From positions 37,197,478 through 37,261,477 of the forward strand of contig JAJKFL010000006.1 in assembly GCA_021186555.1 (NCBI GenBank): 64,000 bases of DNA, in the 5' to 3' direction. Origin of the DNA: Reticulitermes speratus. Lineage: Eukaryota; Arthropoda; Insecta; Blattodea; Rhinotermitidae. Positions 55,451-64,000 of the stretch are shown here, piece after piece (the stretch's first letter is position 1; each line of letters starts with the position of its first letter). A program made the position numbers and the translations under genes. The notes under the pieces are model-generated. The model saw nothing but the letters and a program-made list of their open reading frames with translations, did no database searches and was not told the DNA's origin.

Positions 55451-58020
55451 CTGAAAAGAAACTGAAATTAATAGACGCAATATTTATTTTCATTGAGAAC
55501 TTAAGATTGTAACAAACGGTAACAAATTTAGTAAAACCAAAAGAATACCAAAGTAAAAATTCATGTAATTTCATGTGTGTTATTTTAAGCCGCTCTCAAT
55601 TGCCATAACTACTTAGCGATGCTGATGGAGGAGTGAATGAGTATGGAGCATTGATGAAGTGATAATGACAAGGGAAACTGAAGTAGGCCTACTCGAAGAA
55701 AAGCCCCTCCCAGTGTCACTTTGTGCGCCACACGGGGGACAAGGAAGGAGCCTCCACGCGTGCAATGATACTGTGACTCACTTGGAAAGTACCATTGACG
55801 GCGTCCCCTGGAAACGTCTATTAATAGACGGCTAATCCTTCCAACACCGGACAGTAAAAGATGAAACAGTCTTCTTAGAAGGCTTACAGGAAATAGATGG
55901 GGAGCAAACCCTAACGTTCTCCGACTAACTGCACAAGCACTTTGCTTTTCAACTGCAGAATACGCATGTCCTGTGTGGAATAGACTGCCCATACCAAGCA
56001 AGTCGACACGGCGCTCAACGAGACATGTAAGATAGTGACAGGATGTATGAAACCAACGTCATTGCCAAACCTTTATAGAGCGGCAGGCTTCGCAGCTCCT
56101 ACATCTCGACGGAAGGCAGCGGAACACATAGAGAAAATCAAGCAAACTGTCGATGAGCGACATGCACTCTATGGAGCCAGAACACCACAGAGAAGATTAA
56201 AATCGCGGAATAGCTTTCTCGGAACAGTGCAAGTTGAACCACCCGAAGACTTCCCCCTCACCCAGATTTGCCCTAGTGGCCATCTCCTTGATTTTAATAC
56301 TTGGAAATCTCTTAATCGCATTAGAACAGGGGTGGCACCAGTAAAACCAAATATGGTGAAATGGGGCAAAACAGACGCTGGCGATCTATATTGTGGCTGT
56401 GGAGAGGTACAAGACATCTCCTGTCATGCAAGGACTGCCCCAGAAATGTACCCTCGAGGATTTATGGCTTGCAAATAAAAAAGGAATTGACGTAGCCCAA
56501 TACTGGGCAAAAAATCTTTAATTTAATGGTCCGGACACGATAAAGTAAAGTAAAGTGTGCGCCACAAATTCCAAATTGATCGGCGTGAAATTGGGACTGC
56601 GTCTCCGCGTTGATATTTTGGCAACTAACTCTCTGAGCCATGCACGGCCGCTTTTAATTTAAAATAAATTTAGATGAATCATAACTATTCGTAAGACCGT
56701 ATGTAACACTTTTAGAATTCATTGATATGTGTACTAGCCGCAATAATTTTTAATATGTAACGTACTTAGAAATAATGTCGAGTTATTGTTAATTACACGA
56801 TGTTTGTAGCACTATATTATATTCCGAAACTTGTTTTTTGAACAAAATAGCAGCCACATGCCCCAGTGCATGCCGCATGAATCCGGAATCTAGTGACGGA
56901 AGAATGAATTTTTGCATTCGTGATCTGGAATCTGTCTTACCTATTTATCAACATGAGAACACACCCGGCAACAAGGAACCCACACAAAAATACACACTTC
57001 CAGGAATCGACGGTACGTTTTTATCCCTCTAATTTCACAGGATGGTTTATTTGGCTGTGACCCTTTGAAGACGACAATAGTGTAGGTAGCAATGTTTTCT
57101 GTTTGGAAGTGGTAATGGGAATTTCTCATACCTGTTCAATTTCATCGCCCAAAGTCTTAGCAGCTCTCATCAAACCGTGACATGTCAGATACCACAAGAC
57201 TGGCGTCAGTATCATTAGAAGGGAGCCGAGTGTAGCAATGCAGTACTGCCACCACTTGAAATTTCCAACTACTTTGCAAAGACCTAAGGTGCCTATCGTA
57301 GAAACAATCAGGCTCATTACGGCAAAACAAGGCACTCTGCGTCTCAAACCGAGGTCCAGAGTTTTGTCAGTCACGCGACGGAAGTCTTCCTAAAACGAAA
57401 TAACATGAGGAATCAAAAACACGCTCCGGTTTCGAAATGCAGTTGAGAAGTCGACGGCTTGTTTTTATGCATTTTTCTTATTTCATCGTCCTTCATGGTA
57501 ACTGGTTGCAGTACGGTGCTTGCGAAACAAGTCGCACTCTTCATGCCGGCCGAGAAGACAGCATGAACCTACGTACTTACCACGTGGTTCAGCACGTGCA
57601 CACCGTGTACCGAAGTGCACTACGCGGCACACGGCATTCAAAAAATGAACCGCATGGTATGTTAGGTGAGTAAGGCGAATTCTCGGCAGTCCTTTGGATA
57701 TCACTGTGTATAAAATCCTAATTTACTTGCCCTAGAATTTTGAATGTATAATATATTAAAAATTACCTGAAATGTTCCCCAGCTGTTGATGAATTGAATT
57801 TTCTTCCAAATTTCTGTGCAGTACATGAGTGGAAAAACAACCAGTAAGACAAATATTGATGAAAAAAGTATGTGTATTATTTTTCCTTCAAACGTGTTCA
57901 CTGTGAGTGACAACGCTCTATATCTGTCTGTAAGGGTGAGAAGCGTTCCGACAGTGACCAGAGCCAGCAGTACGGCGGAATATAAAGTGATTGTGGACGC
58001 TAACTTGAATACCAACTTGC
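55166..58020 (-). CDS. Gustatory receptor (insect GR), partial, three exons
   Basis: Seven-transmembrane-type insect gustatory receptor, expected in the plasma membrane of taste neurons as a ligand-gated channel subunit. Exons 58020-57767, 57389-57132 and 55450-55166 have good AG/GT borders and join in phase 0, giving about 265 residues. Hydrophobic segments: LYSAVLLALVTVGTLLTLT, IIHILFSSIFVLLVVFPLMY, CFAVMSLIVSTIGTLGLCK, CIATLGSLLMILTPVLWYL, YATLTVYCFGILVLASYAII and LAVGNLTTLAILYIQC. The INSWGTFQ/EDFRRVTDKTLDLGLRRR junction is the loop before the third of these helices, as in GRs. The first exon (start and first helix) and the last exon with the TYxxxLxQF signature are missing, so this is an incomplete model or a pseudogene. 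A jockey-like LINE end lies in its second intron, on the opposite strand. Confidence 0.75.
55775..56550 (+). pseudogene. Jockey-like LINE, 5'-truncated 3' end
   Basis: The plus-strand frame pieces are GANPNVLRLTAQALCFSTAE, YACPVWNRLP, then (56035-56478) MTGCMKPTSLPNLYRAAGFA, KQTVDERHALYG, SLNRIRTGVAPVK and CGCGEVQDISCHARTAPE, a degenerate CxCG...H...C zinc pattern. The end is AQYWAKNL and a TAAAGTAAAG tail. This is the typical C-terminal region of jockey-superfamily LINEs, with a frameshift near 56020. It lies inside the GR intron. Confidence 0.8.
56551..57131 (-). other. GR intron remainder
   Basis: No recognisable element between the LINE end and GR exon B. Confidence 0.45.
57132..57389 (-). 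CDS. GR exon B
   Basis: After TTTCGTTTTAG, the exon encodes EDFRRVTDKTLDLGLRRRVP, two hydrophobic segments, and LMRAAKTLGDEIEQ before GTATGA. 86 codons, phase 0 at both ends. Confidence 0.78.
57767..58020 (-). CDS. GR exon A
   Basis: I place the acceptor at TTTTTTATTGCAG (58021-58022), which has a strong pyrimidine tract. The frame stays open upstream to 58177, but that part has no ATG and no GR character. It encodes GKLVFKLASTITLYSAVLLA, LTDRYRALSLTVNTFEGK and a hydrophobic segment, ending WGTFQ before GTAATT. Confidence 0.7.
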
Positions 58021-58177
58021 CTGCAATAAAAAACAATTGTTCCAATAAACAATACAACTGTGGGAATATTATCGTTATGTACGGTTGCCCAGTCCCAAAT
58101 TCTATGGGCCCATCACTCCCAGTTCGCGAGAAATACAGTATTGAGTTGATCACAAGTAGTGAAGTTTGCAAATGAGA

Positions 58178-58880
58178 TTATAGACTTATTATACGAATAT
58201 TAAGTAACCATCACAGTATCAAGCCATGTATGTCATTTGATTTTTTATATATCCGACGTTTTTCGGTTGCGACCGACTATTGTCTGGGAGATCGTTTAAA
58301 TACACCGACAAAAATGGTTGGATATCCGCCAAGTAATTAAACCACAATATAACATTATTAATACATTTTTAATAAATACATTTAGTAACCAGCAGTTGCT
58401 TGATTAAAAAATGATGTATAAAATGTTAGTGTATTGAAAATATGAATTAAAGTTCATTCATCTGAGTCGTGCGTTACTGGGTGGTGTATTACCTCATTTA
58501 CACAAAGTGTTAACAAAAAATGTTACAGGTTTAGGCTATGTAATACTCACTGAACTGAACAAAATGTCGCAGTCAACATATCGTTCATGAAAGAGCAATA
58601 TGTCGTAACCCACTGATACACAATTTTACAGAACGAAGAAAAAACTTGGCAGATCCTTAACAGACCAACATTTAAGCATTTTATGTGTTTACAAAAATAC
58701 AAGAAGAAGCAATTTTTTATGGACACAACACTTTGAGAGAATGTGTGTTTTTAACCCAACTGTCTAGTAATGTGGGACTCTCAGTTGGACGAATTGTGTG
58801 GGTTACGACAAATTGTTTTTTTATGAGCGATATGTCGAAACGCCAGTGCCTGCTGAGATATGGCTTATATTCGTGTTATC
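58178..58880. other. Unassigned DNA upstream of GR exon A
   Basis: The missing first GR exon would be expected here or beyond. I found no ATG-led hydrophobic frame with a matching phase-1 donor. Confidence 0.4.
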
Positions 58881-58881
58881 A

Positions 58882-59760
58882 CTACAGCAGATGCTCTGTG
58901 TGGTTACCGTGCATGTCAACACAACTTTCTGCTTTGTCGCACAGAAGTGCATAATCTTTCGAAAATTCCTGGTTTCGCTCGAATCTCCTGACAGATTCTC
59001 TGTTCGTGTCTGTAATACATCTAAGTCTTTGATTGACTTTGAACACAACAAAGATTTTAGGTGTCCCCACAGCCAAAAATCCAGAGGATTAAGGTCAGGG
59101 TATGGTGCAGGCTAGTTGACTGAACCTCCACTTCTATCAACGGTCCTGTGAAGGTGCGAAGAAAATGAAGTGGCGCCCCATCATGCATTATTTGCTTGTG
59201 TTGTCCTTGATAAAGGGGCACGTCTTCCAAGAGTTCTGATAAATCATTAAATAAACACCGATGATACATTTCACCTGGTAGTCAGTTCTGTGATGGCCAC
59301 CCAGGCATTGATGGAAAATCGATGTTGATATTATGATACAGTGCTAATGCGGTGATTTTCATCCGTCCAGATATAAAAAAGGTAAAATTCATCCTGTAAC
59401 ATATAAATGCTCAAAATACTCTCCCTTATTAATCCCGTCTGACCAGTAAACAGGATGTTTGCTACAAATTGTGGGCCTACAACACATTATGCGAGAGGTC
59501 TTTGACAAAACACGACCCTTACACAATGGTGAAGTGTACTGAGATCTTGCATTCGCTGCACGTGGTATGGGTAAGGTGACTTTTCATGGAGAAATCCCTA
59601 GACAAGGGAAACGCGGTTGCCTTCAACAGCTGCAATTCTTCAGACACTGGTTCCGGGAGCCACTCTTGTGGATATGCGAACTTCATAGTGTCCAGTCAAA
59701 TAGAAACATCGCCATGTTTTGGAAGATATTGGCTTTATGACATATGTTGCACTGGAAAGT
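58882..59760 (-). pseudogene. Tc1/mariner-superfamily transposase relic
   Basis: Minus-strand pieces, in order: NAWVAITE and MYHRCLFNDLSELLEDVPLY, then QIMHDGAPLHFLRTF (the MHDGAPPHF catalytic-D block), then LAVGTPKIFVVFKVNQRLRC, ITDTNRESVRRFE and VDMHGNHTEHLL with a stop at 58882. This is the second half of an IS630/Tc1/mariner transposase. Frames change near 59090 and 59270, and the region up to 59760 contains only very decayed upstream sequence. Confidence 0.78.
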
Positions 59761-59900
59761 TTTTGCTCATTTGAATAATACACGCCCTTAAAATCTCTAA
59801 CCCTTTTTAACAACATGTATATGTCGTACGTCTGATGATGTCCGGCCGATACGTACGTATTGGCTGAAACTTATAGTAGAAATTGAAAAAATTTTTGGTA

Positions 59901-60404
59901 GGCAGTGTAATGTCTGGTCTGTCATAGTTGGACGTGGTGAATCGCCGTAGTATATTGATAGTGGGCAGTGTAATGTCTGGTCTGTCATAGTTGGACGTGG
60001 TGAATCGCCGTGGTATATTGATAGTGGGCAGTGTAATGTCTGGTCTGTCATAGTTGGACGTGGTGAATCGCCGTGGTATATTGATAGTGGGCAGTGTAAT
60101 GTCCGGTCTGTCATAGTTGGACGTGGTGAATCGCCGTAGTATATTGATAGTGGGCAGTGTAATGTCTGGTCTGTCATAGTTGGACGTGGTGAATCGCCGT
60201 GGTATATTGATAGTGGGCAGTGTAATGTCTGGTCTGTCATAGTTGGACGTGGTGAATCGCCGTGGTATATTGATAGTGGGCAGTGTAATGTCTGGTCTGT
60301 CATAGTTGGACGTGGTGAATCGCCGTGGTATATTGATAGTGGGCAGTGTAATGTCTGGTCTGTCATAGTTGGACGTGGTGAATCGCCGTAATATATTGAC
60401 AGTA
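59901..60404. repeat. Minisatellite, 63-bp period, eight units
   Basis: Units start at 59901, 59964, 60027, 60090, 60153, 60216, 60279 and 60342, each GGCAGTGTAATGTCTGGTCT through GATAGT. Units differ only at a few sites (GTAGT/GTGGT, TCTGG/TCCGG). Since 63 is 21 codons, one frame on each strand stays open. The minus frame (60441-59797, 214 residues) is a 21-residue repeat starting LSIYHGDSPRPTMTDQTLHC. I regard it as non-coding. Confidence 0.93.
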
Positions 60405-60441
60405 GATTCCTGCGATGATGGGCGTCAAGTGTTTTACACAT

Positions 60442-61232
60442 GTTGGAAGAAATAAAGTAAGTAAAGTTGTTTATTACGATGGTTGTGTTAATTAAAAAAT
60501 AGGAATTATTTATTTATTACTTGCATATGACGGTAGTGGCGGTGGTTATTTCACTTAATGTTAGTACGTTTCATGCTTGGGTCTGAAATGATTCAATCAG
60601 TAGTCTGCTAGCGTACGTGCATGTGAAGGTGTTACAGGTTCGTGATGTTGGACTGCAGGACAACGTAAAGGTGTTACCGGTTCTAGACCTTGAAGGTGAG
60701 GGCACTACGATCCTTCGAAATTTCAGTACATTTTTTCGACACGGCGTTAGAAAACCCGCAGTGTAAACCTCAGAACTAATGTAAAATTATTAATTGGATT
60801 GGTTTTTTGATGATTGTTATATGTGTATTATAAACACATTGTCACCTTATATGGAGCTTACCTGTCGAGGATACATAATACGGGAAAATTCCTGTGAGTT
60901 TTTGTATAAAGAGCAATGGCCACATTTGTTCATAAAAAACATTTCTTGTTGCCTTCTTATTTCGGGAATATCTCTGAGGTGCTGGCATATAGACCGAAGG
61001 CTCCACGTGTACAAGATATGGTCCAGATGGTGAAACTCTGTATTTTGGAGGAATGTAACCTTGCCAATCCGAAGTAAGCGACATTCTTCCTTGTAATGTT
61101 TCACTACGAACTGCAAAGTTCTTATACTCCACCTATTGACAAAAGGTATAAGTACATTGATATAGTACTGTATAAACTACATAACGTCATTCTAATTCAG
61201 CCTGAATGTTTTTATACGACTATAAGTAAACC
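60442..61232. other. Unassigned intergenic DNA
   Basis: No supported gene. Overlapping frames on both strands at 60794-61132 show no known domain. Confidence 0.4.
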
Positions 61233-61306
61233 TTGCCAATCCCAGTGGCCGTGCGGTCTAAGGCGTGGGTCTGCGGCCGCTCGCTTACTAGGATCGTGGT
61301 TTCGAA
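61233..61306 (+). mobile_element. tRNA-Leu-like SINE, head, interrupted
   Basis: AATCCCAGTGGCCGTGCGGT plus CTAAGGCGTGGGTCTGCGG reaches the B box GTGGTTTCGAA, where the SINE stops abruptly at the LINE insertion. It continues at 62855. Confidence 0.88.
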
Positions 61307-62854
61307 CACAGGAGCACATATAAACTGGGAAAAATCCAAAGGATTACCCATAGGGAGGTGGAACAGGAGTCAACAACTAGGCGGAATACAATACACCGAA
61401 GTAGCTACAATATTAGGGATTAAATTCGGAGCAAATATCAATGCAACCATGGAACACACTTGGACGAAGGAGATACATAAGATAAGAGGCAATGTTCAAG
61501 ACTACCACACCCGTAAACTGGACATACGACAAAGATTATGGACCTGCAACACAAGGTACATGTCAAAAATATGGTATGCAGCCCAAGTACTCCCTATTAC
61601 GGTCAAATATGCTCAACAAATCACAGCAATAATAATACAATATCTATGGAGACGTTGGATTTTTCGAGTTCCTGTTACTACGTTATACAAAAAACAATTA
61701 TAAGGGGACTAGATGTGACACATATAAAAGCCAAATGCGATACGCTATACATTATGAGACATCAACGACAGAGCCAAAAACCTGACAATATAACGGCACA
61801 CTGGATAACACTACACGAAAACCTCTTACAAAAGAACAACCCCCCCAATTGGGTACCTCTCCCACTCCCACTTGAATACCTAAGAACATATATCCAAGAA
61901 GAGGTATACATGCAAGAACAACAAGACGATGAGCCAATTCACAAATACATAAGAAGAATCTATGAGATACAACACCACAAACAATGTCAAACGAACACAT
62001 CATTGGGAATTATAGTTCAGACAAAACTCCCTCATATCAAATGGACAACTGTATGGAGAAATATCAATATGAAATTCCTGCCACAGTACGTCAGAACAAT
62101 ATGGTATGTAATAGCACATGATATATTGCCGACCAACAGCAGGCTATATAAAATTAAATTACACGAAAACGGAAAATGTAAATGTTGCGACCAATACGAC
62201 ACAATAACCCATAGATGTACGGCATGCAAGGAGACCCAACCCATATGTAAGTGGACACAACAACACATTGCCAGTTACTTACGAATAAACGCCAGAGACG
62301 TAAAAGACACCTGGATTTGTTGCCCCGATTTCGAACTACGTCCGATACAAAAACATATGCCACAGTCTGGATGCTGGGGCATATGTTAGGATATGTACAC
62401 AATAACCAGACCTTGACTATGGAAGACTACCTCGACTTTCTGAAACGGGCAGAATATACTCAACGTCACAAATACAAAAGATGTGGGAAATACCTAGAGG
62501 TAATAGACTATTAATAAACCACGAGGCACTCCCAAATTACAGGAAGCCGACCACGGAAGACCACATATGAACACAGAGAAATACACGCCCAATATAGGAA
62601 CGCATGTGACGAAAACGGCGATGTCATCACGGTACAATAAGTACAGAGGCAACACCGCATGTTGGAGACATCTATTCGTCACACCAGCCCATCAACGCAC
62701 AAAAAATAGTACGACGATAGGAAAAAATGGATCGTTCGATGATAAACATTAGTAATACTATATCATTGTCAACACATTAAGATTGTAACTTGTAAATCAT
62801 ACCATTGTGGACAGGCAATGCAACATTGTAATAATAAAGGAATCATAAAAAAAT
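61307..62854 (+). pseudogene. Tx1/L1-like non-LTR retrotransposon, 5'-truncated, inserted in a SINE
   Basis: The frame from about 61322 reads NWEKSKGLPIGRW, then YTEVATILGIKFG, LDIRQRLWTCNTRYMSKIWY and AAQVLPITVKYAQQI, the post-YADD part of an L1/Tx1-type reverse transcriptase. A frameshift near 61640-61700 leads to the second frame (to 62389), with WVPLPLPLEYLRTYIQEEVY, IWYVIAHDILPTNSRLYKIK and the zinc pattern CKCCDQYDTITHRCTAC. A further frame follows to about 62512. The 3' end is AATAATAAAGGAATC plus AAAAAAA. The 5' part (endonuclease and the RT catalytic core) is missing. Confidence 0.82.
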
Positions 62855-63045
62855 TCCCACCGGGGGCGTGGATGTCTGTCTCTTGTGAGTGTTGTGTGTT
62901 GTCAGGTAGAGGTCTCTGCGACGAGCTGGTCACTCGTCCAGAGGAGTCCTACCGAATGTGGTGTGTCTAAAAAAAATGGGATCGTGAAGCCTCGAAAAAT
63001 GAGGCGGCCTAGGCCCTCAAGGGGCTGTCGAGCCATTGAAAAAGA
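62855..63045 (+). mobile_element. tRNA-Leu-like SINE, tail, continuation of 61233
   Basis: Resumes at TCCCACCGGGGGCGTGGATG, directly where the head stopped, with the family body and the end GGGGCTGTCGAGCCATTG plus A-tail. Confidence 0.9.
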
Positions 63046-64000
63046 CATAGGTAACCTTGATTTCAGGCTTCCGCCGCGATGTTGATGAGATCTGCGTTGT
63101 TTTGAGATATTACGCGGCGTCTTGACCCGTGAAGATGGGACCGATACGTTTTCCCAATATATCGGTAAACAATTACCACACGACACCGCGTAATATCCCA
63201 AAAGAGCGCAGATCTCATAAGTAAACCTAATTGGGTTTCTCCAAATTCATGAATTTCCTTCACAGGTGGAGAGTAAGGTAGACAAAACGTTCCCAGTAAG
63301 GGACATCAAAAATTTCCTTACCATTCCTCACAAGAACTTTCAGTACTCGGCCACTTCAGTCTAGTTCTCTTCTTCTATACTAATTGTCAAAGATTATTTG
63401 CAATATTACACTTTCGTTAATTCTTAAATCTCTCAACTTTTCTCACGACTCTCTCTTACTTAAGCGTTCATTCAATCTTTCTGTATTTGCTAAATATCCA
63501 GGCTGTTCATCAACACTGAATTACGAGTGCACAATTTGCGTGAGTTTTGTTCCTCACGGAGGTGATTACCAACATAGATACATCATTGCCCAGTCCCCGA
63601 CGTCCCTTTCCGTAACGTACAATCTTTCCCGAGGCGCAGGCATCTACTTTGAAGACTGAGGTGTCAAATTCCTCTGAAGATTTGGACCTGTCTAGCAAAC
63701 TTATACATGGCGCCATAATCCAAAAGAACGTAGTCTATAGTGCAAATAATTATTTGCGTTGCATTTTAACAGGCACTGCACGATTCGGCGTTGTTAAAAT
63801 TCTACCATTGAAAGAGCGTCTTTAAATAATAATCTGTCAAAACAAGTTACACGTTGTTCTGTTTTCTTCTCTAAGCATATTTCATAATTATTAGTATTTT
63901 AATTTGAGTAGAATATTTGTACTTACAATTAGATATAAGTGTACGTAATTTAAACGGATTATAAACGTGCTGTATGTGGTATGCTACTGCACATAACTAC
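63046..64000. other. Unassigned intergenic DNA
   Basis: An imperfect inverted pair lies at about 63085-63215: GAGATCTGCG and ATATTACGCGGCGTC on the left, ACACCGCGTAATAT and GCGCAGATCTCAT on the right. It suggests a small foldback element. No gene is supported. Confidence 0.45.

Noticed and set aside
55609..56001. 130-codon minus-strand ORF
   Set aside because: Antisense of the jockey-like LINE fragment; no domain.
59820..59875. CTGATGA...GAAAC at 59832 as a working hammerhead ribozyme
   Set aside because: The middle is a 20-base palindrome with five unpaired bases before it, and no plausible cleavage-site stem was found.
59901..60404. CRISPR-like array
   Set aside because: The units are directly adjacent, with no unique spacers, in a eukaryotic context.
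59797..60441. 214-codon minus-strand ORF as a repetitive protein gene
   Set aside because: It coincides with a 63-bp minisatellite; the frame is open because the unit is 21 codons. No upstream signals, and the other strand is also open.
61233..61306. Functional tRNA-Leu gene
   Set aside because: A- and B-box-like sequences are present, but the acceptor stem does not close, the sequence matches the SINE head, and it is interrupted at the B box. The same holds for the other SINE heads at 8354 and 36021.

Overview
This 64 kb window looks like AT-rich, gene-poor insect nuclear DNA. Two insect chemoreceptor genes on the minus strand (an ionotropic receptor and a gustatory receptor) are embedded in many decayed transposable elements. 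A cockroach-like (blattodean) source is my best guess. It rests on the tRNA-Leu-like SINE and on an abundant non-LTR retrotransposon family with (TTAG)n tails, both of which I associate with cockroach genomes from memory; no database search was possible.

Layout. 1-7 kb: intergenic DNA with a 272-bp foldback element, a mariner relic, two copies of a dispersed repeat and a LINE 3' fragment. 7.08-21.83 kb: a nine-exon ionotropic receptor gene on the minus strand. Its exons join with matching splice phases into a predicted 589-residue protein, and its introns hold a SINE, LINE fragments, a 36-bp minisatellite and microsatellites. 22-28.2 kb: mostly unassigned DNA with SINE-like repeats. 28.21-32.90 kb: a compact 4.69-kb mobile element with ~200-bp terminal inverted repeats (~96% identical) and an imperfect 6-bp target duplication. 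It carries the N-terminal part of a Polinton-type DNA polymerase B on the plus strand, plus a frameshifted minus-strand gene and a small minus-strand ORF that I do not recognise. 33-54 kb: a LINE graveyard, including one nearly full-length but broken copy at 47.1-50.2 kb, with SINE and Tc1/mariner relics. 55.17-58.02 kb: three consecutive exons of a gustatory receptor on the minus strand; its first and last exons were not found. 55.8-64 kb: a jockey-like LINE end, a Tc1/mariner relic, a 63-bp minisatellite, and a Tx1/L1-like LINE fragment sitting exactly inside the B box of a tRNA-derived SINE.

The most interesting object is the 4.69-kb element. Its termini, target duplication and PolB fragment point to the Polinton/Maverick-bidnavirus group, but it is far smaller than a Polinton, and its polymerase ORF runs straight into the right terminal repeat. 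The two chemoreceptor genes are otherwise ordinary multi-exon insect receptors; nothing in the window shows that they act together.
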